A stretch of 64,000 nt of DNA from DATLWN01 sp963764315 (GTDB taxonomy: Bacteria; Pseudomonadota; Zetaproteobacteria; Mariprofundales; Mariprofundaceae): positions 1-64,000 of the forward strand of contig CAVXSB010000007.1 of the NCBI GenBank assembly GCA_963764315.1, in the 5' to 3' direction. This document shows positions 25,037 to 33,837 of this stretch, piece by piece. The translations under genes and the position numbers were made by a program. Each line of letters opens with the position of its first letter. Positions within the stretch are counted from its first letter, which is position 1. A model generated the notes under the pieces. The model was not told the origin of the DNA. It was given only the letters and a program-made list of their open reading frames with translations, and ran no database searches.

Positions 25037-25555
25037 ATGACAATGACACATCAAGCTGAGCAAAGACCCTTGGTTGGCATCATCATGGGCTCGACCTCCG
25101 ATTGGGAAACCATGCGCCATGCATCCGAGACGCTCGAGGAACTGAAGGTGGCGCATGAGGTGCGCGTGGTATCCGCCCACCGTACGCCGGACTTGCTGTT
25201 CGAATACGCCGAGCAGGCGGCATCGAGAGGGATCGAGGTCATCATCGCCGGCGCGGGCGGTGCCGCGCACCTGCCCGGCATGGTGGCCGCGAAGACGTCG
25301 TTGCCGGTGCTGGGCGTACCCGTCCAGTCCAAGGCGCTCAACGGCATCGACTCACTGCTTTCCATCGCCCAGATGCCCGCCGGCGTACCTGTGGGCACCC
25401 TGGCCATCGGCAAGGCCGGCGCCATCAATGCGGCGCTGTTGTCCGCAAGCATCCTGGCCAACCACGATGCGGCCATCAAAAAGGCCCTGCTCGCATTCCG
25501 CCAGCGGCAAACCGACAGGGTTCTGGCGAGCCCGGATCCACGTAAGCCTGCATGA
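25037..25555 (+). CDS. purE: N5-carboxyaminoimidazole ribonucleotide mutase PurE
   Basis: A 172-residue class I PurE. The signature GIIMGSTSDWETMRHA near the N-terminus, the SAHRTPD motif with catalytic His near residue 56, and AGAGGAAHLPGMVA are all present. It moves the carboxyl group of N5-CAIR to give CAIR in purine synthesis, using the product of the PurK encoded next, with which it overlaps by 4 bases. An ATG at 25043 is an alternative start closer to the GAGGG site. Confidence 0.97.
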   Translation: MTMTHQAEQRPLVGIIMGSTSDWETMRHASETLEELKVAHEVRVVSAHRTPDLLFEYAEQAASRGIEVIIAGAGGAAHLPGMVAAKTSLPVLGVPVQSKALNGIDSLLSIAQMPAGVPVGTLAIGKAGAINAALLSASILANHDAAIKKALLAFRQRQTDRVLASPDPRKPA

Positions 25556-26640
25556 GGATCGGCATCCTTGGTGGGGGGCAGCTCGCGCGCATGCTGGCCC
25601 TGGCCGGTCACCCCCTCGGCCTGAGCTTCACCTTCCTGGACCCGGCTAGCGATGCCTGTGCCGCGCCTCTCGGCACGCATCTGCAGGGTGCGTACGATGA
25701 CGAGGGCATGCTGGGGCAGCTGGCCGACCGCAGCGACGTCATCACCTACGAGTTCGAGAATGTGCCGGAAAGCGCCGTGCGCAATCTGTCGCGCCATGTG
25801 GCCGTGCATCCGAATGCCAAGGTGCTTGCCGCCTCGCAGGACAGGCTCAGGGAAAAGTCGCTGTTTCAGGAGATTGGCCTGGACTCGCCGACATTTGTTC
25901 CCGTCAGCAGCCGTGAACAATTGAGGCTTGCCGTGGCCAAGATCGGGTTGCCGGCGGTGGTCAAGACGCGAACCCTCGGCTACGACGGCAAGGGCCAGTT
26001 CGTGCTGCGCCGGGATGCCGACATCGATACGGCCTGGAGCCAACTGGGGAGCATGCCCCTGATCGTCGAGCAGTTCATCGATTTCGAGCGCGAGGTTTCC
26101 ATCGTGGCCGTGCGAAGCGTCAGCGGGGAGGTTCGCTTCTATCCCGTCGCCGAGAACGTGCACAGCGATGGGATATTGAGGGTTTCGCGCTGCCGCCCGG
26201 CGGATGCCATGCAGGAGCACGCCGAGCGATATGCCCGGCTGCTGCTCGAGTCGTTCGGCTATGTCGGCGTGCTGGCCATCGAGTTTTTCCAGGTGAACGG
26301 AAGGCTGCTGGTCAACGAGATGGCACCCCGCGTCCATAACTCCGGGCATTGGACGATCGAAGGAGCCGAGACCAGCCAGTTCGAGAACCATCTGCGCGCC
26401 ATTCTGGATCTGCCGTTGGGCTCCACCCGGGCCCGGGGCTTCTCCGGCATGGTGAATTTTATCGGCAGCATACCGCCCAGGGAACGATTGCTGGCGCTGG
26501 AGCATGTGCATCTGCACGATTACGCAAAGGCATGGCGACCCGGCCGCAAGCAGGGACACGCCACCGTTACCGCCGAGGATGAGCGGCAGTTGGAGGCTGT
26601 GCTGACGCAGGTGATCTCGTTGCACCAGGGCCAACCGTGA
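25552..26640 (+). CDS. purK: N5-carboxyaminoimidazole ribonucleotide synthase PurK
   Basis: A 362-residue ATP-grasp enzyme: GILGGGQLARMLALAGHPLG at the N-terminus, the VVKTRTLGYDGKGQFVL loop near residue 143, EQFIDFEREVSIVAVRS near 175 and the metal site NEMAPRVHNSGHWT near 258. It makes N5-CAIR from AIR, ATP and bicarbonate. Bicarbonate is the same substrate pool that the downstream carbon-concentrating genes manage, but the adjacency is probably coincidental. Confidence 0.97.
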   Translation: MRIGILGGGQLARMLALAGHPLGLSFTFLDPASDACAAPLGTHLQGAYDDEGMLGQLADRSDVITYEFENVPESAVRNLSRHVAVHPNAKVLAASQDRLREKSLFQEIGLDSPTFVPVSSREQLRLAVAKIGLPAVVKTRTLGYDGKGQFVLRRDADIDTAWSQLGSMPLIVEQFIDFEREVSIVAVRSVSGEVRFYPVAENVHSDGILRVSRCRPADAMQEHAERYARLLLESFGYVGVLAIEFFQVNGRLLVNEMAPRVHNSGHWTIEGAETSQFENHLRAILDLPLGSTRARGFSGMVNFIGSIPPRERLLALEHVHLHDYAKAWRPGRKQGHATVTAEDERQLEAVLTQVISLHQGQP

Positions 26641-26690
26641 GGCCCTAGCCCGTCGCTCGGCACGGCGATGCCGATGTTGGCGGCCTGCTC

Positions 26691-26742
26691 CATAGCCGAT
26701 CGTCTATGTATCGCATCGGTTCTTTCAATTAGCCCAAATGCG
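26691..26742 (+). promoter_or_regulatory. Putative CbbR-type operator/promoter upstream of rdgB-csoS1D
   Basis: A perfect dyad CATAG-N8-CTATG at 26691-26708 is followed by TTTCAATT, with AATT exactly 36 bases after the dyad start, then ATGCG in place of TTATGGG. The same dyad-to-AATT spacing is found upstream of both cbbL copies and both DAB operons. Confidence 0.6.
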
Positions 26743-26767
26743 TCATCCTCCCTAAGGATTAGGCGTC

Positions 26768-27391
26768 ATGGCGGATCATCACAAGCAATCACATCGCGGC
26801 CTGCCAAAACGGGTGGTGCTGGCATCCGGTAATGCCCACAAGGTCCGCGAATTCCGCAGCCTGCTGTCGGGCCTCTGCGAGGTGCAGGCCCAGGCGGACT
26901 TCTTTGCCGAGCAGGTTCACGAGCACGGCCTGTCGTTTCTTGAGAATGCCTTGATCAAGGCAAGGTTCGCCGCCGAGCGGAGCGGGCTGCCTGCCCTCGG
27001 CGACGATTCCGGATTGATGGTCGCCGCCTTGCATGATGCGCCCGGCATTTATTCCGGGCGCTACGCCGGCGAGGATGCAAGCGACCAGGAGAACGTGGAG
27101 AAGCTGTTGTACGTGCTCAGGGACGCTCCGGGGGGGCGGCGCCAGGCCCGCTACTTCTGCGCCATGGCCTATATCCGGCACGCCTACGACCCGACCCCCG
27201 TGTTTGCCGTGGCGGATCTGCATGGCGAGATCCTGGAGCGCCCGCAGGGCGATGCGGGCTATGGCTATGATGCCATCTTCTATCTGCCCGAGATGGGCCG
27301 CAGCGTCGCCGAGCTTTCGGAACAGCAACGCCTGGACATGGGTAACCGCGCCGTGGCCCTGAAACAGCTGTTGGGCCAGCTGCAAGGATGA
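26768..27391 (+). CDS. rdgB: XTP/dITP diphosphatase (RdgB/Ham1)
   Basis: A 207-residue Ham1-family pyrophosphatase. VVLASGNAHKVREFRSLL binds the nucleotide, LGDDSGLMVAALHDAPGIYS near residue 78 carries the catalytic Asp, and GDAGYGYDAIFYLPE near 160 closes the active site. It removes non-canonical purine nucleotides. Here it is 7 bases before csoS1D, behind a regulatory site shared with cbbL, so it is expressed with the carboxysome. A ham1 gene next to csoS1D upstream of cbbL is also the layout in marine alpha-cyanobacteria. The reason for the association is unknown. Confidence 0.93.
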   Translation: MADHHKQSHRGLPKRVVLASGNAHKVREFRSLLSGLCEVQAQADFFAEQVHEHGLSFLENALIKARFAAERSGLPALGDDSGLMVAALHDAPGIYSGRYAGEDASDQENVEKLLYVLRDAPGGRRQARYFCAMAYIRHAYDPTPVFAVADLHGEILERPQGDAGYGYDAIFYLPEMGRSVAELSEQQRLDMGNRAVALKQLLGQLQG

Positions 27392-27398
27392 GCACGCG

Positions 27399-28046
27399 AT
27401 GGCATTGAACACCTCGAATGCCCCGGTGCGGCTCAGGACCTATATCTTCATCGACAAGCTGCAGCCGCAGCTTGCAGCCTATATCGCCACCGCCTCCCAG
27501 GGCTTCCTGCCGGTGATGGGGGATTCCTGCCTGTGGCTTGAGGTCGCCCCGGGCATGGCGGTGCATCGCGTCACCGATATCGCCATGAAGGCATCGAACG
27601 CGCGGCTGAGCCAGCAGGTCGTTGAGCGCGCCTACGGTTCCATGGTCATCCACCATCGCGATCAGGCCGATGTACGAGAGGCGGGCCATCGTGTTCTGGA
27701 GTATCTGGGTGCTTCCGAGCAGGACCGCCAGAAATGCCAGATCATGTGGCATGAGGTCATCCGCAGCATCACCCCCGACCATGCGGTACTGATCAACCGC
27801 GACAATCGTCGCGGCTCGATGATCCTGGCGGGTCAAAGCATGTTCATCCTGGAAACGGAGCCGGCAGGCTACATCGTCTATGCCGCGAACGAGGCGGAGA
27901 AGGCTGCCAATGTCACGCTGATCGAGGCGCGGGCGGTGGGTGCCTACGGGCGCCTGATCATGGCGGGCAAGGAGGCGGATATCACCGTCGCCTGCCAGGC
28001 GGCATCGTCGGCTATCGAGCGGCTGACCGGCGTCGCCGGCCCGTAG
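27399..28046 (+). CDS. csoS1D: Tandem-BMC carboxysome shell protein CsoS1D
   Basis: A 215-residue BMC-T protein with two fused BMC domains: the first starts LRTYIFIDKLQPQLAAYIAT, the second contains FILETEPAGYIVYAANEAEK and RAVGAYGRLIMAGKEADI. The ERAYG segment near residue 78 holds the Glu-Arg pair that gates the large trimer pore in characterised CsoS1D. The pore is thought to let larger metabolites such as RuBP and 3-phosphoglycerate pass. In most proteobacterial loci csoS1D lies downstream of csoS1; here it precedes cbbL. Confidence 0.93.
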   Translation: MALNTSNAPVRLRTYIFIDKLQPQLAAYIATASQGFLPVMGDSCLWLEVAPGMAVHRVTDIAMKASNARLSQQVVERAYGSMVIHHRDQADVREAGHRVLEYLGASEQDRQKCQIMWHEVIRSITPDHAVLINRDNRRGSMILAGQSMFILETEPAGYIVYAANEAEKAANVTLIEARAVGAYGRLIMAGKEADITVACQAASSAIERLTGVAGP

Positions 28047-28060
28047 CCCGAGGTTCATTT

Positions 28061-28112
28061 CATAGAAGTTTCTCAATGAATCACATCATTCTTTCCAATT
28101 AGTCATTATGGG
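28061..28112 (+). promoter_or_regulatory. Putative CbbR operator and promoter of cbbL copy 1
   Basis: CATAG-N8-CAATG (one mismatch from a perfect dyad) starts at 28061; AATT follows exactly 36 bases later in TTTCCAATTAGTCATTATGGG (28092-28112). The rest of the leader to the ATG at 28173 contains an AGGGG ribosome binding site. The entire leader is duplicated at 34202. Confidence 0.65.
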
Positions 28113-28172
28113 TGCCCGTGATTAATGTCGGCCGGGAAGTTTGAAAAAAAATTCCATAAAGGGGAAACCATT

Positions 28173-29585
28173 ATGGCAAAGAAGTTTGATGCTGGTGTTC
28201 AGGACTACAAGCTGACCTATTGGACGCCGGACTATACGCCGCTGGATACGGATCTTCTGGCGTGCTTCAAGGTTGTGCCTCAGGCGGGCGTTCCGCGCGA
28301 AGAGGCGGCCGCTGCAGTGGCGGCCGAGAGCTCGACGGGGACCTGGACCACGGTGTGGACCGACCTGTTGACGGACATGGACTACTACAAGGGCCGCGCC
28401 TATCGCATCGAAGAGGTGCCTGGCGACAAGGAGGCCTTCTACACCTTCATCGCCTATCCGCTGGACCTGTTCGAAGAGGGCTCGGTGGTGAACGTGCTGA
28501 CGTCCCTGGTGGGCAATGTGTTCGGCTTCAAGGCGGTGCGTTCGCTGCGTCTGGAGGACATCCGCTTCCCGGTGGCCTACGTGAAGACCTGCATGGGTCC
28601 GCCGAGCGGTATCCAGGTTGAGCGCGACAAGCTGAACAAGTACGGGCGCCCGATGCTGGGCTGCACGATCAAGCCGAAGCTTGGCCTGTCGGCCAAGAAC
28701 TACGGGCGTGCAGTTTACGAATGTCTGCGCGGCGGCCTGGATATGACCAAGGACGACGAAAATGTGAACTCGCAGCCGTTCATGCGCTGGCAGAACCGCT
28801 TCGAGTTTGTGGCCGAGGCGGTGCACAAGTCGACGCAGGAGACCGGTGAGCGCAAGGGTCACTACCTCAACGTGACGGCCCCGGACTGCGAGCAGATGCT
28901 CGAGCGCGCCGAGTTCGCCAAGGAACTGGGCATGCCGATCATCATGCACGACTTCCTGACGGGTGGCTTCACGGCCAACACCTCGCTGGCCAAGTGGTGC
29001 CGGAAGAACGGCGTTCTTCTGCACATCCACCGCGCCATGCATGCGGTGATCGACCGCAACCCGCGCCACGGCATTCACTTCCGCGTACTGGCGAAGTGCC
29101 TGCGCCTGTCCGGCGGCGACCATCTGCACACCGGTACGGTGGTGGGCAAGCTCGAGGGCGATCGTGCCTCGACGATGGGCTTCGTGGATCAGCTGCGCGA
29201 GGCCTTCGTGCCGGAGGATCGCTCCCGCGGCGTGTTCTTCGACCAGGACTGGGCCTCGATGCCGGGCGTGTTCGCCGTGGCCTCTGGCGGCATCCATGTC
29301 TGGCACATGCCGGCACTGGTGAACATCTTCGGCGACGATTCGGTGCTGCAGTTCGGCGGCGGTACGCAGGGTCACCCGGGCGGCAACGCTGCGGGTGCGG
29401 CGGCCAACCGCGTGGCGCTCGAGGCCTGCGTGAAGGCCCGCAACGAGGGTCGCGAGATCGAGCGCGAGGGTGGCGACATTCTGCGTGAGGCGGCCAAGCA
29501 CAGCCCTGAGCTGGCGGTGGCGCTGGAGACGTGGAAGGAGATCAAGTTCGAGTTCGACACGGTCGACAAGCTCGACGTGGCCTAA
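28173..29585 (+). CDS. cbbL: RuBisCO large subunit, form I (copy 1)
   Basis: A 470-residue form I large subunit. Loop GLDMTKDDENVNSQPF contains the Lys that is carbamylated and the Mg-binding Asp and Glu; GCTIKPKLGLS holds the catalytic Lys; HIHRAMHAVIDR and HTGTVVGKLEGDR (loop 6 lysine) complete the active site. Carboxysomal context indicates the IAc type. The ATG at 28173 (AKKFDAGVQ) with AAAGGGGAAA upstream is preferred to an in-frame ATG at 28125. It is followed 27 bases later by cbbS. The protein is identical to copy 2. Confidence 0.97.
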   Translation: MAKKFDAGVQDYKLTYWTPDYTPLDTDLLACFKVVPQAGVPREEAAAAVAAESSTGTWTTVWTDLLTDMDYYKGRAYRIEEVPGDKEAFYTFIAYPLDLFEEGSVVNVLTSLVGNVFGFKAVRSLRLEDIRFPVAYVKTCMGPPSGIQVERDKLNKYGRPMLGCTIKPKLGLSAKNYGRAVYECLRGGLDMTKDDENVNSQPFMRWQNRFEFVAEAVHKSTQETGERKGHYLNVTAPDCEQMLERAEFAKELGMPIIMHDFLTGGFTANTSLAKWCRKNGVLLHIHRAMHAVIDRNPRHGIHFRVLAKCLRLSGGDHLHTGTVVGKLEGDRASTMGFVDQLREAFVPEDRSRGVFFDQDWASMPGVFAVASGGIHVWHMPALVNIFGDDSVLQFGGGTQGHPGGNAAGAAANRVALEACVKARNEGREIEREGGDILREAAKHSPELAVALETWKEIKFEFDTVDKLDVA

Positions 29586-29612
29586 TCAGAGGAAGAAGGA
29601 AGGAGCAGGAAT

Positions 29613-29957
29613 ATGGATATGAACCAATCGGGCGATTATCGCACGCAATACACACTGGAGACGTTTTCCTTCTTGCCTCCGCTGACGCAGGAAGAGATCT
29701 ACGACCAGATCGTATACATCATCAGCCAGGGCTGGGCGCCGGCGTTGGAGCACGAGGCTCCGGAGAGTGCATCGAGCCATTACTGGGGCATGTGGAAGCT
29801 TCCGTTCTTCGGCATGCAGAACCCGGACGAGGTGCTGCAGGAGATCGAGGCCTGCCGTCGCACCTATCCGGATCATCTGATCCGCGTCATCGGCTACGAC
29901 AACTACACGCAGTGCCAGGGACATAACTTCGTGGTCTATCGCCCAAGGGGTATGTGA
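29613..29957 (+). CDS. cbbS: RuBisCO small subunit (copy 1)
   Basis: A 114-residue small subunit with the usual ETFSFLPPLTQEEIYDQIVY start, HYWGMWKLPFFG in the middle and RVIGYDNYTQCQGHNFVVYR at the end. It assembles with CbbL as L8S8. It has a strong AAGGAGCAGG site and is identical to copy 2. csoS2 begins 33 bases after it. Confidence 0.97.
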   Translation: MDMNQSGDYRTQYTLETFSFLPPLTQEEIYDQIVYIISQGWAPALEHEAPESASSHYWGMWKLPFFGMQNPDEVLQEIEACRRTYPDHLIRVIGYDNYTQCQGHNFVVYRPRGM

Positions 29958-29990
29958 GGAACCGCGAGATCGGATCGACAGGAGGATGCG

Positions 29991-31994
29991 ATGAGCAACA
30001 GTAAGTCTGAGCGTGCGGCTGCCATGGAGCGCCGCTGGTTGCAGAAGTCGGGTCGCGGGGCGCAGGGCACATCCGCGTCCGATGCGGCCCCGGCCGGACC
30101 TAAGCCTTCGGGCCGCGAGGTCGCACGCGCCCATCGACAGAGCCAGTCCCTGGGTCGGACGACGCCGGCTGCAAAGCCAGCCCGAGCGGCAGTTCGGGCC
30201 ACCGCGCCAGCGGCTGAGCCCAAGGCCGAAGCGGCGCCAGCGCCCGAGATCCAAGAGTCGGCTCCCCGCAAGGGTGGGCGCATGAAGCGTCGCGTGCAGC
30301 CGAAGCTTGTTTCCGCATCCGATTCCGGGCGCATGATGTCCAAGGCCCGTCGGGCCGCCCTGGCGAAGGGCAAGCAGGGCTTGGCGGCGCAGAAGGGTGA
30401 GTCGGGTGGTGTGGCGAATCTGATGAAGATGGCCAATCCCACCGCCAGCGGTCAGGACATCGCCAAGCAGATCCGCAAGGAGCGCTGCAAGGGCAAGAAG
30501 GTCGGCGGCCAGCAGGCCAGCGGCGAGCCCAGGCGAAAGGGTGCGCGCACGAAGGCCGGGCCCGAGAAGGTTGGCATCTCCGAAACGGCCCAGGGCCAGT
30601 CGGTGAGCGGCAGCCTGGTCGGCCAGGCGCAGGCCACCGGCACCGAAGCGGGTATCTGCCAGCGGGTCAGCGGCACCGAATACATGGGCACCGAGGAGAT
30701 CAAGACGCACTGTCAGGATCGTCCGCAGCCCAGCATCGGCAAGCGGGCCGTCACGCGTACGACGCGCGGCCAGTCCGTCTCCGGTACCACGGTCGGACGT
30801 TCGACCAAGGTCAGCGGTGATCTTGCCGGTCAGTGCGCCTCTGTCACCGGCACCGAGTATCTGCCGGCGGACCAGAGCGAGATGTTCTGTGGCACGCAGG
30901 GCAAGCCGAAATCCGAGCGCCGCAAGGATGCCGGCAGCAAGGCGCAGAGACAGGGTGTTGCCGGCGAGAAGATCACCGGCGTCGGTAGCCGGTCGATGGT
31001 CGAGCCCCGTGAGGACGGCGGCCCCAGGAAGGTCGTGGCCTCGACGACACCGACCGGATCCCGTATCACGGGCACTCAGGTCGGGCGAGGCACGCAGGTG
31101 ACCGGCGATGAGCCCGGTTTTTGCAAGAATGTCACCGGCGATGGCTATCAGGGCATCGAGGACCGGCAGCCACGTTGCGATACCCCGCCCGCCTCGGGCA
31201 AGACCAAGGTGCTGTCTTCCGACACCTTCAGTGGACAGCGGATTACCGGCGATCGTGCCGGTCTGGGCGAGGGCATCACGGGTGCTGAGGCCGGAACCTG
31301 CCAGCGGGTGACCGGTACCCCCTATATGGGCGCCGAGGGTGCCCGCCAGCAGTGTGCACCGGAGCAGGCCGAGGCGATCGAGCGCACGGTGAAGCGCCAG
31401 CATCGCGATGGCGGTTTCAGCATCAGCGGCACCCAGCCCGGACCGGCCGGATTGACCGGCGCCCAGGAGGGCGTGTGTGAGCCGGTGACCGGTACTCCGT
31501 ATCAGGGCCAGGACCAGATGTCGGCATTCTGTGCCACGTCGCGGGCGGCCGAGGTCGGTGATCTTGATTTTCCGCAGCGTCTGACGACCGCCATGCCGGC
31601 CGCAGAAAGCGAGCAAGCGTCCTTGACCGGCTCCTTCTCGCAGGCCGTCGGCAAGCTGACGGGCGATGATATAGCGGTTCCGCGGCGCGGTCGTGCGGCG
31701 GCCAACCCGACGGTGCAGGCGGCCGCCTCCAAGGTGACCGGCGAGGGCGCCCAGTCGGGCTTCTCCATCACCGGCAATGCCTGGGACAAGGGCGACCGCG
31801 TCACCGGCATCGACGGTGCCTGGGCGCATGGCCGGAATCCGTCGATGCGCGGCACGCCGTCGACGCCGGTGGCCGCGGCCAACGACTATCGGCCTGTTAC
31901 GGCGCCGCAGGTGCCGGACAGCCCGGTTACCGGCTCCGCCGGCAATACGAAGCTTGGATCCAAGGTCACCGTTTCTGGCGGTGCCCGGGCCTAA
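29991..31994 (+). CDS. csoS2: Carboxysome scaffold protein CsoS2
   Basis: A 667-residue, largely disordered protein. Four basic RuBisCO-binding N-repeats are visible (around AAAMERRWLQKSG, SGREVARAHRQSQSLGR, MMSKARRAALAKGKQGL, SGQDIAKQIRKERCKGKK). About five M-repeats follow (V/I-T/S-G ... G-x-C ... V-T-G-T-x-Y ... F-C), with paired cysteines. The C-terminal part ends VTGSAGNTKLGSKVTVSGGA, the shell-anchoring peptide. It is shorter than the roughly 870 residues of the Halothiobacillus protein, with fewer M-repeats. Its N-terminus recruits RuBisCO and its C-terminus the shell. Confidence 0.95.
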   Translation: MSNSKSERAAAMERRWLQKSGRGAQGTSASDAAPAGPKPSGREVARAHRQSQSLGRTTPAAKPARAAVRATAPAAEPKAEAAPAPEIQESAPRKGGRMKRRVQPKLVSASDSGRMMSKARRAALAKGKQGLAAQKGESGGVANLMKMANPTASGQDIAKQIRKERCKGKKVGGQQASGEPRRKGARTKAGPEKVGISETAQGQSVSGSLVGQAQATGTEAGICQRVSGTEYMGTEEIKTHCQDRPQPSIGKRAVTRTTRGQSVSGTTVGRSTKVSGDLAGQCASVTGTEYLPADQSEMFCGTQGKPKSERRKDAGSKAQRQGVAGEKITGVGSRSMVEPREDGGPRKVVASTTPTGSRITGTQVGRGTQVTGDEPGFCKNVTGDGYQGIEDRQPRCDTPPASGKTKVLSSDTFSGQRITGDRAGLGEGITGAEAGTCQRVTGTPYMGAEGARQQCAPEQAEAIERTVKRQHRDGGFSISGTQPGPAGLTGAQEGVCEPVTGTPYQGQDQMSAFCATSRAAEVGDLDFPQRLTTAMPAAESEQASLTGSFSQAVGKLTGDDIAVPRRGRAAANPTVQAAASKVTGEGAQSGFSITGNAWDKGDRVTGIDGAWAHGRNPSMRGTPSTPVAAANDYRPVTAPQVPDSPVTGSAGNTKLGSKVTVSGGARA

Positions 31995-32018
31995 TCATGG
32001 CTACGGGGTGAACGAAAC

Positions 32019-33584
32019 ATGATGCGCTCTACGATGAAAAGACAGCGTTCATTGTTTTGGGCCCCGATCGCCGGACCGAAGACCGTGGTCCGGCCATCGG
32101 GGGAAGCCTCTTCCTCTGCGCTGGAGCCCGGCCGCTCTACGCCGTATGTGCGGCCGGGCAACGTCGCGGCAAGCGGCGCGCAGCACGCACTGGTGGATGG
32201 CAAGCAGAACGAAAGCCTGCGTCAGTATGAAGCCCAGGTCATGGAACGGTTCGACAGCATCGAGCCGCTGCTGCGGCGCATCGCGGCCGAGCAGCATCGG
32301 GATGATTTCACGGATGTGGCGCAGCGCATGTGCATGGATCAGCTGGGGTTCTCTCTGCCGGCAACGATCCTGAACACGGCCTGGAGCGACGGCCTGGATA
32401 TCAAGAGCCTGTACGCGTACTGCGTGTTCGAAGTGTTCAAGCGCATGTCCCGGGAGTTTTTCGAGCAGGATCCGCTGCATGGGCAGCAGGTCGAGGCGAT
32501 GCGGCAGCGTTTCCTGGCTTCGGGTATCCACGCCATCGGTGTGGCGCCATGCGCGGATGGCCGTTTGGCGCATGTGGTCAGTTATCTGCTGCGCCTGCCG
32601 TACGGGCTGGTGAGGCGGAAGGCCCATGCCGGTGCCCTGTTCGATGTCAGTGAGAGCGTCAGGAATTGGGTCTTTGTCGAGCATGGCCGCTTTCGCCAGG
32701 CCATACCGAATGCGGCGACCGATCCGACCCGCTATCTGAAGATCGCGGTGTACCACTATTCGGCTTCGGATCCGCATCACAGCGGCTGCGCCGCCCACGG
32801 CAGTGACGGCGAGGCGGCAGCCCGGGCCGCGAAAGATCGTTTGAAGGCATTCCGGGATGCCATCGAGAACCGCTTCGGCTGCGGTTCGACCATCGAGACG
32901 CTGCTCATCGGCGTGAACACCGATGACGACAGCCTGCGCCTGCACGTGCCGAACCGGGATGGGAAGGTCTGCCTCAATCGCTTTGTCGAGACGGCGCATC
33001 TCTACGAGATGACCCAGGGCATGAGCGCGGAGGTGGCGCGGAACACCCTGCAGGCACAGGTCATCGAGTCGAATGTCAGCAAGGGCTCCACGGCCCCGGC
33101 CAAAGGCATGTTCGAGATCGCCTGCTTGCTGATCGAAAACAACTTTTCGCAGATCGCCTACGTGAAGACCTATCACGATGGGCGATATGCGGACATCGGG
33201 CACGCCGAGCGATTTATCGGCATCGGCCACGGTTTCGAAGAGGTACAGCTGCGCAACCTGACCTATTACGGCTACCTCGACACCCTGGAAGAGGGTGCGG
33301 CGGACATGGACGTCGGGGTGAAGATCTTCGACGGGCTGAATATGCGTCGGGGACTGCCGATCCCGGTGGTGTTGCGCTGCGATTACGACGGAAGGGTGCC
33401 GGGCTCGCGCGAGCGGGCGCTGGAAAAGGTGAATCGAATCGAGGCTGCCGTGCTTTCGCGCTATGCGGCCCTCGCCGAGGAGGGCCTGCTCGCCACCCTG
33501 CGCACACTCAGGGATCTGGGCGCGCACGTGCCCTGCGAGCTTGTCGGTTCATCGTTGGATCTGGAAGCACAAGGAGGCCACTGA
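32019..33584 (+). CDS. csoSCA: Carboxysomal carbonic anhydrase CsoSCA (CsoS3)
   Basis: A 521-residue epsilon-class (beta-like) carbonic anhydrase. Zinc ligands are a Cys in APCADGRLAH near residue 178 and the His and Cys of HHSGCAAHG near 250; the Asp-Arg dyad of CADGR is intact. The N-terminal ~60 residues are disordered and basic and probably bind RuBisCO or CsoS2. It converts imported bicarbonate to CO2 inside the shell. It lies 24 bases after csoS2. Confidence 0.95.
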   Translation: MMRSTMKRQRSLFWAPIAGPKTVVRPSGEASSSALEPGRSTPYVRPGNVAASGAQHALVDGKQNESLRQYEAQVMERFDSIEPLLRRIAAEQHRDDFTDVAQRMCMDQLGFSLPATILNTAWSDGLDIKSLYAYCVFEVFKRMSREFFEQDPLHGQQVEAMRQRFLASGIHAIGVAPCADGRLAHVVSYLLRLPYGLVRRKAHAGALFDVSESVRNWVFVEHGRFRQAIPNAATDPTRYLKIAVYHYSASDPHHSGCAAHGSDGEAAARAAKDRLKAFRDAIENRFGCGSTIETLLIGVNTDDDSLRLHVPNRDGKVCLNRFVETAHLYEMTQGMSAEVARNTLQAQVIESNVSKGSTAPAKGMFEIACLLIENNFSQIAYVKTYHDGRYADIGHAERFIGIGHGFEEVQLRNLTYYGYLDTLEEGAADMDVGVKIFDGLNMRRGLPIPVVLRCDYDGRVPGSRERALEKVNRIEAAVLSRYAALAEEGLLATLRTLRDLGAHVPCELVGSSLDLEAQGGH

Positions 33585-33585
33585 C

Positions 33586-33837
33586 ATGAAGATCTATCAG
33601 GTTGAGAAGTCCCTGGTTTCGACGAATCGCATCGCGCTTTTGGACCATAAGCCGCTGCAAGTGGTTCGCGAGAAGCCGGGCGGTACGCCCATGGTGGCGG
33701 TCGACCCCGTCGGCTGTAAGCCCGGGGACTGGGTTCTGTGCGTTGGCAGTTCCGCTGCCCGCGATGCCTCCGGCACCAAGGGTTTTCCGAGCGATCTGAC
33801 CATCGTCGGCATCATCGACCACTGGGAGAGCGACTGA
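33586..33837 (+). CDS. csoS4A: Pentameric shell vertex protein CsoS4A
   Basis: An 83-residue EutN/CcmL-family protein: KIYQVEKSLVSTNRIALLDH, then VAVDPVGCKPGDWVLCVGSSAARDA and VGIIDHW. Five copies cap the icosahedral vertices. GGAGG precedes the start, 2 bases after the csoSCA stop. Confidence 0.95.
   Translation: MKIYQVEKSLVSTNRIALLDHKPLQVVREKPGGTPMVAVDPVGCKPGDWVLCVGSSAARDASGTKGFPSDLTIVGIIDHWESD

Larger units (their letters stand above)
28061..29957 (+). repeat. Direct repeat, copy 1 (leader + cbbL + cbbS)
   Basis: These 1897 bases recur at 34202-36098, offset 6141. The only difference noticed is C at 28212 against T at 34353, a silent CTG/TTG leucine change. The repeat begins at CATAG and ends with the cbbS stop codon; flanks diverge at once on both sides. 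Confidence 0.95.

Noticed and set aside
28122..29501. Long minus-strand open frames opposite cbbL, csoS2 and csoS1 (also 29586-31829, 34263-35642, 36116-37411)
   Set aside because: They mirror the codon structure of well-supported GC-rich genes, have no recognisable domains or ribosome binding sites, and the one opposite csoS1 simply repeats with the gene array.
31108..31125. T-run in csoS2 as a programmed -1 frameshift site
   Set aside because: A GGTTTTTGC run is present near the middle, but it is not a classical slippery heptamer with a convincing downstream structure, and its position does not fit the boundary of the C-terminal region where a truncated CsoS2 is expected.
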